A stretch of DNA of 64,000 nt from Petroclostridium sp. X23 (GCF_030013905.1 NZ_CP124862.1:1677051-1741050), one strand, 5' to 3'. Numbered from the stretch's first letter, positions 8,979 to 18,620 are shown. The notes: a model not told the origin generated them from the sequence alone. Program-made: numbers and translations.

Positions 8979-10160
8979 ATGACAACCAAGTTTGCAAAAC
9001 GAATGGATCATCTTAAGGCCTCTGAGACACGTGAATTATTAAAACTTACCGAAAACGCAGAAGTAATCTCTCTCGCAGGAGGATTACCTGCACCTGAACT
9101 ATTCCCTATTGAAGAAATAAAGCAAGCATCCATCAAAGTACTAGAAGAAGAAGGAATGCAGGCCCTGCAATATGCAACAACAGAAGGTTTTACTCCACTG
9201 CGGCAAAAAATTGCCCAAAGGATGAATACCAAAACCAAGACCCATCTAACCCATGAAAATATATTAGTAACCACCGGGTCACAGCAAGGCCTGGATTTCT
9301 CGGGAAAAGTTTTTCTGGATGAAAATGATATTGTCTTGTGTGAAAGCCCATCATATTTTGCGGCGATCAATGCTTTTAAGGCATACGGCGCAAGATTTAT
9401 TGAAGTCCCTACCGACCATGAGGGCATGGTGATTGAGGAATTGGAAAACATCCTTAAAACAACTGCCGGCATAAAATTTATATATGTTATTCCCGACTTT
9501 CAAAATCCTACCGGCCGCACCTGGTCAATCGCACGACGAAAAGCATTTATGCACATCATTAATAAATATGAAATGATGGTGGTTGAAGATAACCCTTACG
9601 GCGAATTGACCTTTGAGGGTGAGATGGCACCTTCCCTCAAATCATTGGATACCAAAGGGCTGGTCGTTTTTTTAGGGACCTTTTCAAAAATATTTTGCCC
9701 CGGTTTTAGGATTGGCTGGGTGGCTGCAGAAAAACCTATTCTGGAAAAGTATGTACTGGTAAAGCAGAGCGCCGACCTTCATACCTCCATCATCGACCAG
9801 AGAAAACTGAATAAATTTTTAGAAATGTTTGATATTGATCTACACATTGACAAATTAAAAAGAGTTTATAAAAAACGAAAGGATATTGCCATCCATACCA
9901 TGGCACAAGAGTTCCCTGAAAACGTACATTTTAATAATCCCAACGGCGGTCTGTTTACCTGGGTAGAAATGCCTGAAGGGATGGACTCACAAGATGTTCT
10001 TGCAAAGTGCCTGAAAAACAATGTTGCTTTTGTTCCGGGAGATTCTTTTTTCCCTAATGGCGGAAAAACCAACAGCTTCCGGCTCAATTATTCCAACGCT
10101 ACAGAAGAGAACTTGGTAGAAGGAATAAAAAGAATCGCAAAAGTCTTAAAAGAGTATTGA
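8979..10160 (+). CDS. PLP-dependent aminotransferase (2-aminoadipate/aromatic-type)
   Basis: The enzyme has 393 residues, AAGGAGG upstream, and begins 33 bp after the MocR-type gene, so the two are likely cotranscribed. Fold-type I motifs: TTGSQQGLDFSGKVFLDENDIV, PDFQNPTGRTWS, VEDNPYGELTFEGE, and the Schiff-base lysine in GTFSKIFCPGFRIGWV. The sequence is clearly paralogous to the catalytic half of its upstream neighbour but lacks the HTH. Family relatives transaminate 2-aminoadipate, leucine or aromatic amino acids; the substrate is unknown. Confidence 0.87.
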   Translation: MTTKFAKRMDHLKASETRELLKLTENAEVISLAGGLPAPELFPIEEIKQASIKVLEEEGMQALQYATTEGFTPLRQKIAQRMNTKTKTHLTHENILVTTGSQQGLDFSGKVFLDENDIVLCESPSYFAAINAFKAYGARFIEVPTDHEGMVIEELENILKTTAGIKFIYVIPDFQNPTGRTWSIARRKAFMHIINKYEMMVVEDNPYGELTFEGEMAPSLKSLDTKGLVVFLGTFSKIFCPGFRIGWVAAEKPILEKYVLVKQSADLHTSIIDQRKLNKFLEMFDIDLHIDKLKRVYKKRKDIAIHTMAQEFPENVHFNNPNGGLFTWVEMPEGMDSQDVLAKCLKNNVAFVPGDSFFPNGGKTNSFRLNYSNATEENLVEGIKRIAKVLKEY

Positions 10161-10267
10161 GGACCACGCTTCATTAAATAAAAACAAGGTAAATTCCTGT
10201 CATGATTTCCGCTAAGTATGGAAATACTTATTAAAGAATTAATTTCTTTACTTAATGGAGGTATGTT

Positions 10268-10804
10268 ATGGAAAGATTAGTAGGAAAAAATGCGCCGGAG
10301 TTCACAATGAAAACCGCCTTAGGCGATGGACAGAGCTTTGGAGAAGTTACACTTCACGGTTATAAAGGAAAATGGTTGGTCATGTTCTTTTATCCTTTAG
10401 ATTTCACTTTTGTGTGCCCTACTGAAATATCGGGATATAGCAAGAGATATGATGAATTCCAAAAAGCCGACGCCGAGGTATTGGCTGTAAGTACAGATAG
10501 CCAGTATTCTCATCAGGCATGGATTAATACCGACACTGCTAAAGGAGGGCTGGGTAAGCTCAACTTCCCTATCGCGTCCGATCTTACCAAAACCGTTTCA
10601 AAAGATTACGGAGTATTGATCGAAGAAGAAGGTATTGCTCTAAGAGGCCTGTTTATCATCGACCCGCAAGGAATAGTCCGCTATTCGGTTATCCATGACC
10701 TTAATGTTGGAAGAAGCGTAGATGAGACCCTTCGTGTGCTGCATGCGCTTCAATCAGGCGGATTATGTCCTATTGATTGGAAACCGGGCGAAAAGACGTT
10801 ATAG
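10268..10804 (+). CDS. 2-Cys peroxiredoxin (AhpC/TSA family)
   Basis: The 178-residue protein reduces peroxides through a cysteine thiol. The peroxidatic cysteine is C50 in FYPLDFTFVCPTE; a second cysteine, C167 in GGLCPIDWKPG, sits where typical 2-Cys enzymes carry the resolving cysteine of the VCP motif. Other core motifs are VLAVSTDSQYSHQAW and LRGLFIIDPQGIVR. The start at 10268 follows TGGAGG. It stands alone between the aminotransferase and an FtsA-like gene. The stop codon TAG forms the start of a heptad-repeat hairpin. Confidence 0.92.
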   Translation: MERLVGKNAPEFTMKTALGDGQSFGEVTLHGYKGKWLVMFFYPLDFTFVCPTEISGYSKRYDEFQKADAEVLAVSTDSQYSHQAWINTDTAKGGLGKLNFPIASDLTKTVSKDYGVLIEEEGIALRGLFIIDPQGIVRYSVIHDLNVGRSVDETLRVLHALQSGGLCPIDWKPGEKTL

Positions 10805-10856
10805 TTCACAGTTTAATAGTTCACGGTTCACAGTAATCTCTGAACCGTGAACTATT
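10802..10856. repeat. Heptad repeat TAGTTCAC forming an inverted repeat after the peroxiredoxin gene
   Basis: Units of the GTTCACA/GTTCACG type start inside the stop codon and continue as ATAGTTCACGGTTCA, then after 9-10 bases the complement TGAACCGTGAACTAT. The arms form a 15-bp perfect hairpin that may double as a transcription end, though no long T-run follows. The same heptads recur at about 27.57, 34.13, 53.65 and 53.83 kb. The remaining 240 bases to the next gene are AT-rich and probably contain its promoter. Confidence 0.75.
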
Positions 10857-11096
10857 TATCTTACCTTAAGTTCCGTTTCATTTTCTATTAGAAATATCAT
10901 ACGTCATATAAATGCTGCTTACACCGGAAAATGTTGTCAAATATTTATGCCATTCACCTTTACAGATATCTTTTCATCATTAAAATTCATAATATTTAAA
11001 TAAAATTAACGATTTTGTGATAAAATCAAAGGAGGATTTAGAAACATTATGTCGAATTATTAAATGAAACTATCATAAGCGTAAGGAGTATAGGTC

Positions 11097-13025
11097 ATGA
11101 GTTTAAAGCAAACCGGCACTCTGGATATGAATGATTTGATTTTCGCTCTGGATATCGGAACCAGAACGGTTATAGGCATTGTTGGATTACAGGAAAAAGA
11201 GATATTCAAAGTAATCGCATCAGAGGTTATAGAACATAAAAGCCGCGCCATGATGGATGGGCAGGTACACGATATAGAACAAGTTGCTTCTGTGGTAGAT
11301 GAGGTCAAAAGAAGCCTTGAGAAAAAAACAGGAGTAGCGTTGAATAATGTTGCTATCGCCGCTGCAGGCAGGGTGCTTAAAACAAAACAAATCAAAATAC
11401 ACCGAGAGATTGATTCTTCAAAAGAGATTGATAGAGAACTGGTAAAAAGCCTTGAAATGGAAGGCATGCAGCTTGCACAAATGCAGCTGGATGAAGAATT
11501 GTCTAACGAAGATAAAACACCTTACTATTGTGTTGGTTATGATATCATTAATTATTATTTGAATAATTATGTTATAGGTTCACTAATAGGTCACAAAGGA
11601 AAAACCATCAGCGCGGATATTCTAGCCACTTTTCTCCCCCACACGGTCGTTGACAGTCTCTATGCCGTAATGAACAGAGTAGGTCTTGAGGTCAACAGTT
11701 TAACCCTGGAGCCTATCGCAGCCATTAATGTAGGCATTCCGAAGGACTTGCGGTTATTAAATCTCGCCTTGATCGATATTGGCGCCGGTACTTCGGATAT
11801 AGCTATTACAAAAGGCGGCTCGGTAGTAGCCTATGCCATGGTGCCTGTAGCAGGAGATGAGATTACGGAACTGATCTGTCAAAATTATTTGATTGATTTT
11901 AATACGGCTGAAAAGATAAAGATGGCGCTGTCCTCTTCTAAAGAAACGGTAAGTTTTACAGATATCATGGGCAGCAAACAGGTTAAGAATGTTGAAGATA
12001 TCAAGGCATCGATACAACCGGCCGTTGAGCATCTGGCAAACGCGATTACACAAAAAATTCTGCAGTACAATAAAAAAGCGCCCAACGCCGTGTTTTTAGT
12101 TGGAGGCGGCAGCCAGATCACAGGTTTGCCGCAGCTTATTGCTGAGCGGTTAAACCTCCCTACAGATAGAGTGGCAGTAAGAGGCAGAAATGCTATCCAA
12201 AATGTAAGGATAAAAGGAAAGAAACTTTCGGGACCGGAAGCCATCACTCCCATCGGTATCGCGGTAACAGCTCAGATACAAAGAGGCCAGGATTTTATTG
12301 ATATTACCATCAACAAAAAATCAACCAGGCTCTTTAATACCAGAAAACTCATTGTGGCCGATGCATTGGTATTAATCGGATTCAATCCAAAGGATTTGCT
12401 GGCCAAACGTGGTGCATCTCTTACTTTTGAACTTAATGGAGAAAAAAAGACGCTTAAAGGAAATTATGGTGAGTCTGCTGAAATCGTGGTGAATGGTAAA
12501 ACAGCCAATTTGGAAACGGTGATCAATCATAATGATAACATTACTATAAAACCTGCGCAGACGGGTAAACCGGCTCAGCTGTCCATCGAGGAAGTAGCGG
12601 AATATTATGCCGATACCGGTAGTATTATAAAGATAAATGGAACTATCGTGTCCGATGAATATATGATACAAAATGGAGATAAGATTGAAACGGAGATTGC
12701 TCCGCAAAATAACCATGAGTCTGAAATTGAAGAGGAATCCATCGTACCGGAAGAGATCAGCCGGAATGATGATGTCCCTGATGAACCACTTGTAGTGGTA
12801 AACAAGCTTCCTGCTCCCGCAAGCCAGCTTAAGGTAGCTGTGAACGGAAAGGAATTGATTATTGATACCAATAAAACAAACTTCATGTTTGTAGATATAT
12901 TTAATCACATTGATTTTGATTTATCCAATCCCCAAGGAAACATCGTTTTGAAACTAAACGGGAATAAAGCAGCATTTACAGACATTGTAAGAACCGGTGA
13001 TGAAATTGATATCGGTTGGGAATAA
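11097..13025 (+). CDS. FtsA-like actin-fold ATPase with C-terminal extension
   Basis: The protein has 642 residues and starts after AAGGAG. The first ~390 residues form an FtsA/PilM-type actin fold: phosphate 1 loop FALDIGTRTVIGIVG, an SHS2-like insert from about 85 to 185, phosphate 2 LALIDIGAGTSDIAI and adenosine motif VFLVGGGSQITGL. The last ~240 residues are beta-rich, with LTFELNGEKKTLKG and IIKINGTIVSDEYMIQNGDKIET, an acidic linker (ESEIEEESIVPEEIS) and LKVAVNGKELII; they read like repeated small beta-grasp or S4-like modules. It is not beside ftsZ. It is probably a paralogue of the divisome FtsA, common in Clostridia, of unknown role. Confidence 0.8.
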   Translation: MSLKQTGTLDMNDLIFALDIGTRTVIGIVGLQEKEIFKVIASEVIEHKSRAMMDGQVHDIEQVASVVDEVKRSLEKKTGVALNNVAIAAAGRVLKTKQIKIHREIDSSKEIDRELVKSLEMEGMQLAQMQLDEELSNEDKTPYYCVGYDIINYYLNNYVIGSLIGHKGKTISADILATFLPHTVVDSLYAVMNRVGLEVNSLTLEPIAAINVGIPKDLRLLNLALIDIGAGTSDIAITKGGSVVAYAMVPVAGDEITELICQNYLIDFNTAEKIKMALSSSKETVSFTDIMGSKQVKNVEDIKASIQPAVEHLANAITQKILQYNKKAPNAVFLVGGGSQITGLPQLIAERLNLPTDRVAVRGRNAIQNVRIKGKKLSGPEAITPIGIAVTAQIQRGQDFIDITINKKSTRLFNTRKLIVADALVLIGFNPKDLLAKRGASLTFELNGEKKTLKGNYGESAEIVVNGKTANLETVINHNDNITIKPAQTGKPAQLSIEEVAEYYADTGSIIKINGTIVSDEYMIQNGDKIETEIAPQNNHESEIEEESIVPEEISRNDDVPDEPLVVVNKLPAPASQLKVAVNGKELIIDTNKTNFMFVDIFNHIDFDLSNPQGNIVLKLNGNKAAFTDIVRTGDEIDIGWE

Positions 13026-13062
13026 AAATCTTTTTTTATAGCTTATATGGAGGATTTAAGAT

Positions 13063-14037
13063 ATGTTTAGAAAATCTAATAAACCGCACAAAGTCCTGGA
13101 TGACCAAGCAACATTACATCTGTTAAAATACTCGGAAGTAGGCGTATTGGGCACGGTGGGTGAAGACGGATATCCTTATGCTGTTCCTTTAAACTATGTA
13201 TATTATGGTAATAAAGTTGCGTTTCATTGCGCAAACCACGGTCATAAGATTGACAACCTTCAGTATAACTCCAAAGTTTGTTTCACGGTAATAGGTGATC
13301 ATAAAATCATTCCCAGCAATTCTACTTCTGCATTCACTAGTGCAATAGTATTCGGCACAGCGCACTATGTAGAAAACCTTGCTGATAAAAAGAAGGTATT
13401 GGATCTGCTGATGGACAAGTATGCCCCCGGGTATACCAATCCGTGCAACGACCATGCGGTCGCCAACGGCGTTACTATTGTAGAGATCGACATACAACAT
13501 ATCTCCGGCAAACATGGACTGCCTTTCAATTTGAATGGAGAAAAAGATTACAAGTCCATTGCAATAAAAGATATGAAGATGATCTTTGGAGATGACACAA
13601 GAAGAATCAATCACGCGTTAAAGGTACTTTCTTTCTCGGAAGAAATATTGAATAGTGAGAATGTTACAGATCAAAATATTCGCACCTCTTCTATTCTCTC
13701 TGCGGTACTGCATGATATCGGAATCCATGCAGCAGAACAAAAACACGGCTCCAATTCAGGTAAGTACCAGGAGATCGAAGGTCCCGGGATTGCGCGGCCT
13801 ATACTGGATAGGATGGAACTTCCCAATGAAATGATTGACCGCATATGCTATATCATCGGAAACCATCATACCAAAGCTAAGAATGACGGGCTTGACTTCC
13901 AGATTTTATGGGAGTCCGACCTTTTGGTAAATATCGAAGAAGAAAATATAACAAATAAAGAAAAAATCAAAGAAATAATCAATAAAAATTTTGTTACGGA
14001 GACAGGAAAAAAGATCGCTGCAGAAAAATATTTGTGA
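13063..14037 (+). CDS. Fusion of NimA-like flavin-binding domain and HD phosphohydrolase domain
   Basis: Residues 1-155 resemble the pyridoxamine 5'-phosphate oxidase/NimA split-barrel family (LGTVGEDGYPYAVPLNYVYYGNKVAFHCANHGHKIDNL is the barrel core). Residues 170-324 form an HD domain: RINHALKV, the HD pair in LSAVLHDIGIH, IGNHH and LWESD supply the metal ligands. Both halves normally occur as separate proteins. The frame is continuous and starts 37 bp after the FtsA-like gene with TGGAGG upstream. The barrel may bind FMN or F420-like cofactor, while HD domains of this size hydrolyse phosphate esters; the combined role is unknown. Confidence 0.78.
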   Translation: MFRKSNKPHKVLDDQATLHLLKYSEVGVLGTVGEDGYPYAVPLNYVYYGNKVAFHCANHGHKIDNLQYNSKVCFTVIGDHKIIPSNSTSAFTSAIVFGTAHYVENLADKKKVLDLLMDKYAPGYTNPCNDHAVANGVTIVEIDIQHISGKHGLPFNLNGEKDYKSIAIKDMKMIFGDDTRRINHALKVLSFSEEILNSENVTDQNIRTSSILSAVLHDIGIHAAEQKHGSNSGKYQEIEGPGIARPILDRMELPNEMIDRICYIIGNHHTKAKNDGLDFQILWESDLLVNIEEENITNKEKIKEIINKNFVTETGKKIAAEKYL

Positions 14038-14145
14038 TAATTTAAAAACTTCCTTCAATATACATATTTCTGTCACAGTACTGACACATCGGAGAGGTAT
14101 ATTATAACCATAGTAAGTAATTCATTTTTGAGGAGGTTTTTAACC

Positions 14146-14619
14146 ATGAAAAAGAAATTTTTAGCGATGGTCCTTGCAGGAGGAATTCTTGCGGCAGGTG
14201 CAGCATACGCTGCAGAAACAGTATTCCAGAGACCGGTGGATGTATTATCCGACGCTACAGGCCAAACGGTAGAAGATCTTTATGAGGAAAGATCGACAGG
14301 TAAGACATACGGGCAGATTGCCGATGAAAACGGTGTACTGGATCAATTCAAAGACAGCATGCTTGAGCAGAAAAAGGCAATCGTTGAACAGAGAGTTGAA
14401 GAAGGTACAATTACCCGCGAGCAAGCTGATGCTTTCTTGAAAGCAATGGAAGAAAGAATTGCAACCTGTGATGGTACGGGTATAGGCGGGGGCCTTGGAA
14501 GACAATCAGGCATGGGCTTTGGAAGAGGCAGTGCCGGTGGTAGAGGCCAGGGACGCGGATTCGGCGGTGGCTGTGGTTTTGGCGGCGGCTTTGGTGCCGG
14601 ATTCGGCCAGCAGCAATAA
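14146..14619 (+). CDS. Secreted DUF2680-type protein with Gly-rich tail
   Basis: I use ATG at 14146, seven bases after GAGGAGG; the earlier TTG at 14128 has no signal. The 157-residue product has a signal peptide (MKKKFLAMVLAGGILAAGAAYA, likely cut AYA-AE). A charged helical domain follows (SDATGQTVEDLYEERSTGKTYGQIADENG...EEGTITREQADAF), typical of DUF2680. The last ~45 residues are almost only Gly, Phe, Arg and Gln. DUF2680 proteins are small exported clostridial proteins of unknown function. A dyad TGTCA-N6-TGACA lies in the promoter region around 14072-14087. Confidence 0.78.
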   Translation: MKKKFLAMVLAGGILAAGAAYAAETVFQRPVDVLSDATGQTVEDLYEERSTGKTYGQIADENGVLDQFKDSMLEQKKAIVEQRVEEGTITREQADAFLKAMEERIATCDGTGIGGGLGRQSGMGFGRGSAGGRGQGRGFGGGCGFGGGFGAGFGQQQ

Positions 14620-14633
14620 TTGATCATTGCGAT

Positions 14634-14680
14634 ATAAAAATAGCTAGGCGGGTATATCCCACCTAGCTATTTTTTATATA
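14634..14680. terminator. Bidirectional intrinsic terminator between DUF2680 gene and AEC transporter
   Basis: The stem TAGCTAGG(C)GGG / CCC(A)CCTAGCTA has A-run upstream and TTTTTT downstream, so it can stop transcripts from both convergent genes. The AEC stop codon lies just inside the T-run. Confidence 0.85.
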
Positions 14681-15600
14681 AAATTTGTAACCAAATATAT
14701 TACCAATGTGACTGTTACCGAGCTGAAAACAGTTGCTGAAAATACGGCATGCGATGCAAATTCAGGTTCATTGTTAAACTCAATCGCCATCAAAGCGGTT
14801 GCAACCGCAGTAGGCGCTGCGGCAGAAATAATCATCACCTGCGCGACAACACCGTGAATTCCTAAAATCAAAGTAATCATATAGGCGAATATAGGGCTGG
14901 CAATTAATCTTATCATATTTGACAAATATACTCTTGGTGCTTTGAAACTGATAGAAGTATTTGCCAACTGTGCACCTAGTGTGAATGTTGCAAGCGGAAC
15001 CATTCCTTCCCCAAGAATAGTTAATGTGGACCATACCGGATCCCATATCTGAATGTGCATCGTTTTCAATAATAGTGCTGCAATTATCGCATATCCCATC
15101 GGCATTTTTAAAATACTTGTCAATGCCGCAAGCTTACTTTGGTTTCCACTGCTTGCATTGAATACGCCGATTGTATTTGAAGTGATGTTTTGTGCCATGA
15201 TTACAATCACTTGTATTGCCGTTGCAAAAGGATCATTGTATAAAAGCTGAACGATTGGAAGAACAAAATTTCCTCCATTATAAAAACATACCGAGTTTAT
15301 AAATGCCTTTGAAAAACGCCCTTCGTACTTTTTAAATCTTGTAATTGACCAACTGATAAAGAACAAAATACTAAATAAGGTTAAGCTGTACACAATAATT
15401 GAAAAAAAAATTTCTTTACTGATTTCTGTATGATATATCTTTGTAAACAACATTGCCGGCAAAAATACAAAGAAAACACTTTTGGTTAAAGTTCCTATAT
15501 GCAGATTAAACTTTTTCTGTATGGCATAACCGATACCTATCTGCAGAAATACCGGAACAATGATATTTATAAAAATATATACAAATCTATCCACTATCAT
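14674..15600 (-). CDS. AEC-family (auxin efflux carrier-like) membrane transporter
   Basis: This ~308-residue polytopic membrane protein has about ten hydrophobic segments. The first is FVYIFINIIVPVFLQIGIGYAI; a Pro/Asn-containing pair (FYNGGNFVLPIVQLLYN and ISAAAPTAVATALMAIEF) is typical of the family. AEC carriers in bacteria export or exchange malate, malonate or other organic acids. I start at ATG 15600; a GTG two codons later has better spacing from GAGG, so the true start is uncertain by two residues. A longer frame to 15696 lacks a ribosome binding site and is unlikely. Confidence 0.85.
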   Translation of the reverse strand: MIVDRFVYIFINIIVPVFLQIGIGYAIQKKFNLHIGTLTKSVFFVFLPAMLFTKIYHTEISKEIFFSIIVYSLTLFSILFFISWSITRFKKYEGRFSKAFINSVCFYNGGNFVLPIVQLLYNDPFATAIQVIVIMAQNITSNTIGVFNASSGNQSKLAALTSILKMPMGYAIIAALLLKTMHIQIWDPVWSTLTILGEGMVPLATFTLGAQLANTSISFKAPRVYLSNMIRLIASPIFAYMITLILGIHGVVAQVMIISAAAPTAVATALMAIEFNNEPEFASHAVFSATVFSSVTVTLVIYLVTNFI

Positions 15601-15741
15601 CCTCTTTTCTTTACAACGAATTATTTTATGTAAAACACAATTTATTATAGCACAAATATACCACAATAAACAACAAAAGTATGCATTTACATGCATCTTT
15701 TAAAATAAGAAAGCCATCCCTTTTTAGGATAGCCTTGTTAT

Positions 15742-15933
15742 TTACTGCTTCTTATGAATGTATACCGCTTGCAAGCTATGTGTAGCTTCAGTAATATCGA
15801 ATTCTACCTGGTCTCCTACCTCCACCGGCTCATCCAGATCGGCATGGTAGAAAAAGATATCATCTTTCTCATTCACCTGAATATATCCAAACTTCTTTTC
15901 TTCATCATAAGATTTAACTATGCCTACCGGCAT
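15742..15933 (-). CDS. Cold-shock-domain protein (CspA-like, divergent)
   Basis: This 63-residue protein carries the RNP1-like motif KKFGYIQV and RNP2-like DIFFYHADL of a cold-shock OB fold that binds single-stranded nucleic acid. MPVGIVKSYDEEKKFGYI replaces the usual MxxGxVKWFNxxKGFGFI, so it is a divergent member. ATG at 15933 has GAGGAGGA upstream; a longer frame to 16011 overlaps the neighbouring gene and is unlikely. It begins 1 bp after the stop of the FMN glutamate-synthase-like gene, so the two form a tight operon. Confidence 0.82.
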   Translation of the reverse strand: MPVGIVKSYDEEKKFGYIQVNEKDDIFFYHADLDEPVEVGDQVEFDITEATHSLQAVYIHKKQ

Positions 15934-15934
15934 T

Positions 15935-17392
15935 TTATTCTTCCTCCTCATATTCATATTGAAAAGGCTCATATACCATAGGTATCCCACACGCACACGC
16001 GACCATCTCATCTATCGACATCAAATCTTCTTTATTCACTTCACTCAATCTCGTTTTTCCCAGGCCTTTGATACCTTCTCCGATTTCTTCTTTGCATGCA
16101 TTCAAAAATTTCTTAAGTGACTCTGCTGCTTCTTCAATATGAAGCTTTCTTTCACCTTTTGCGTGGTGCCAGACCAATTGTGTCGGAGGCTCATAGGGAA
16201 GAACCTTTAAAACCTGGGTATGGGACATCGCAAAGATTGCAATGCTTCCGATATAGACCGCATCGGCACCTAGAGCACAAGCCTTTAGCATTTCTCCCGG
16301 CGTTCTGATTTTTCCTCCCACCACCAGACTTACTCTATTTTTAAAGTTATTCTTATACAGCCACTCTGCCGCCCGGTTTATAGCAAATACCGTAGGAACT
16401 CCAAAATCATCTTGAAGTATAGGCGGCGATCCCTTTGTAGCCGCTTCAGCACCATCCACCGCTACATAATCAATGCCGCTGTTACATAAAATATCAAGGT
16501 CGGCTTCAAGATACTTTCCTGCCCCGATCTTAGCTCCTATCGGAACTCCCCCGCTTATCCGCTTTAATTTTTCGACAAGCCTCGGCAGCTCCGAAGGTTC
16601 ATTCACCTCCGGTTGTCTTGAATGAGCTACGATATTCTTTCCCGGAGGAAATCCATAGGCTTCACGCATCTCATTATCCATGTATTTCGAATTAAAAACA
16701 TGCCCTACTCCTGCTATGGCACCTTGCCCGAATTGTATTTCAATCGCATCGCAGTCAGTGAGATTCTGTTCTGTCTTTCCCCAAGTTCCTCTGTGATATT
16801 GGTATATATATTTCTTCGCCGCTTCTCTTTCTTCTTTTAATACAGGGCCTTCACCGGAAGAAGTGGCTATTCCAACCAATGATGCCCCTTTTGCCAACGC
16901 AACCTTTGCTTTTTTACTAAGCGCCACTCCATAAGCCATAGGCGCGATCATAATGGGCATTTCCATTTCCAGCGGTTTTTTTGCTTTTTTCCCTATGGTT
17001 ACCTTCACATCGATTTCTTCCTCAAAAGGTGTCGGCATAGTATAGAGCTGCGCAATATTAAACATCAGGCTCTCCATGTTAGGAAATTTTTTAGGTGTTC
17101 CCATGGGCCTGGAAATCGCTTTCCCTTCCGTTGCCCGTAGGTTTGTCTCTGCTACCTGCGGAATCCCTACTCTAGATGTTGATGAAATGAGCTCATATAT
17201 ATTTTCGTCGTAAATATCCGTCATAACCACCTTGGCAGCACGATTTTGAACCACTTGAAAAGCTTTTCTTCCCGCAAGCTTGGCGCCCCATACGCTGGCA
17301 GCAGCTCCGGCTGCTCCAGCACCATAAGTAATCAGCTTTTTGGTATCCAGTTTTTTTACGCTTTTATTTATGTTCATTTTTTTCAATCTCAT
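15935..17392 (-). CDS. FMN-binding glutamate synthase-like domain protein
   Basis: The 485-residue protein starts at ATG 17392 (MRLKKMNINKSVKK), six bases after AGGAGG; an earlier start at 17434 lacks a signal. A hydrophobic stretch at residues 20-35 (LITYGAGAAGAAASVWGAKLAG) may be a membrane anchor. The rest is the TIM-barrel FMN domain of GltB-like proteins: MPIMIAPMAYGVALS, GIATSSGEGP, the GAKIGAGKYLEADLDIL strand, YVAVDGAEAATKGSPP and LVVGGKIRTPGEMLKACALGADAVYIG. It lacks the glutaminase domain, so it is a stand-alone oxidoreductase of unknown substrate, not a full glutamate synthase. Confidence 0.85.
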   Translation of the reverse strand: MRLKKMNINKSVKKLDTKKLITYGAGAAGAAASVWGAKLAGRKAFQVVQNRAAKVVMTDIYDENIYELISSTSRVGIPQVAETNLRATEGKAISRPMGTPKKFPNMESLMFNIAQLYTMPTPFEEEIDVKVTIGKKAKKPLEMEMPIMIAPMAYGVALSKKAKVALAKGASLVGIATSSGEGPVLKEEREAAKKYIYQYHRGTWGKTEQNLTDCDAIEIQFGQGAIAGVGHVFNSKYMDNEMREAYGFPPGKNIVAHSRQPEVNEPSELPRLVEKLKRISGGVPIGAKIGAGKYLEADLDILCNSGIDYVAVDGAEAATKGSPPILQDDFGVPTVFAINRAAEWLYKNNFKNRVSLVVGGKIRTPGEMLKACALGADAVYIGSIAIFAMSHTQVLKVLPYEPPTQLVWHHAKGERKLHIEEAAESLKKFLNACKEEIGEGIKGLGKTRLSEVNKEDLMSIDEMVACACGIPMVYEPFQYEYEEEE

Positions 17393-17487
17393 ACCCAACC
17401 TCCTGCAAGACGAAAAAGGATTAACAGTTTCCATCTATAAGAGTATTATTTACTTAAAAAAATATTTTAATTATAAAAGATATAATA

Positions 17488-17541
17488 AAAAAGCAACCTG
17501 AAAGAAATTGGATTAACAAATTCTTTTAGATTGCCTTTTAG
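17488..17541 (-). terminator. Possible terminator downstream of uxuA
   Basis: An imperfect stem (AAAAGGCAATCTAAAAGAA / TTCTTTCAGGTTGCTTTTTT on the minus strand) with a terminal T-run lies directly after the uxuA stop. Confidence 0.55.
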
Positions 17542-17546
17542 TTAAA

Positions 17547-18620
17547 TCATTTTTTCATTTTGCCGATAGCTTCCCATAATCCATTCAAATATGTGATTCC
17601 CAGGGCTCTATCATACAAGCCGTAACCCGGTCTTGCTACTTCTCCCCAAATCATTCTTCCATGGTCGGGTCTGATATATCCCTTATAATCTATATCATGG
17701 TATGCTTTCATGATTTCAAACATATCCAATGATCCGTCCGAACTTAAATGAGATGCTTCGTCAAAATTTCTAGGCGAATGTATTTTTATGTTTCTTACAT
17801 GTCCAAAATGTATTCTGCCTTTTCCACCGAAGTATCGAACCATTTCCGGAATATCATTCTCAGGATTTGCACCCAAGCAACCACTGCATAGCGTCAATCC
17901 GTTATATTCACTGTCTACCAGATCGATGATTCTTTCCAGATTTTTTTTGCTGATTGTAATTCTTGGCAGTCCGAAAATAGACCACGGCGGATCATCCGGA
18001 TGTATTGCCATCCTGATGTCACATTCCTCGGCTACCGGAACAATCTCTCTTAAGAAATATCCAAGGTTTTCGAACAGTTTTTCTTCATCTACATCCTTAT
18101 ACTGCTCAAATAAATCTTTTAATACTTTAAGTCTTTCCGGTTCCCAACCCGGTAGTTCGTATCCGTTTGAATTGGCTTCCATTTCTTCTACCATCTTATC
18201 AGGGTCTACTTTTTGCACTTTTTCTTCCTCATAAGATAAGGCGTTAGATCCATCAGGCAAAACTTTCGCCAAGTCTGATCTGGTCCAGTCAAATACAGGC
18301 ATAAAGTTATAGCAGACTACTTTAATACCGAATTTTGATAGATTTCTCAATGTCTCCTTATAGTTTTCGATATACCTATCTCTGGCCGGCAAACCCAGCT
18401 TAATGTCTTCATGTACATTTACACTTTCAATGACTTCTAATTCCAGACCGCCTTTTTCTACAGTATCTTTTAATTGCTTGATCTTTTCTACCGGCCATAC
18501 CTCTCCTACCGGGACATCGTAAATCGCACTGACGATGCCTGGCGAACCGGGAATTTGTCTTATTTTGTCCAGAGAAATACTGTCAAGATTTTCTCCAAAC
18601 CACCTAAATGTCATTTTCAT
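17547..18620 (-). CDS. uxuA: Mannonate dehydratase
   Basis: UxuA converts D-mannonate to 2-keto-3-deoxygluconate in glucuronate breakdown. The 357-residue protein matches the family along its length: [25 protein letters not shown] at the start, then [20 protein letters not shown], the metal-site region [40 protein letters not shown] and [11 protein letters not shown] near the end. AAGGATG precedes the start. The genes that should accompany it (uxuB and a Zn-alcohol dehydrogenase just upstream) are broken, so this pathway is probably no longer complete here. Confidence 0.93.
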   Translation of the reverse strand: MKMTFRWFGENLDSISLDKIRQIPGSPGIVSAIYDVPVGEVWPVEKIKQLKDTVEKGGLELEVIESVNVHEDIKLGLPARDRYIENYKETLRNLSKFGIKVVCYNFMPVFDWTRSDLAKVLPDGSNALSYEEEKVQKVDPDKMVEEMEANSNGYELPGWEPERLKVLKDLFEQYKDVDEEKLFENLGYFLREIVPVAEECDIRMAIHPDDPPWSIFGLPRITISKKNLERIIDLVDSEYNGLTLCSGCLGANPENDIPEMVRYFGGKGRIHFGHVRNIKIHSPRNFDEASHLSSDGSLDMFEIMKAYHDIDYKGYIRPDHGRMIWGEVARPGYGLYDRALGITYLNGLWEAIGKMKK

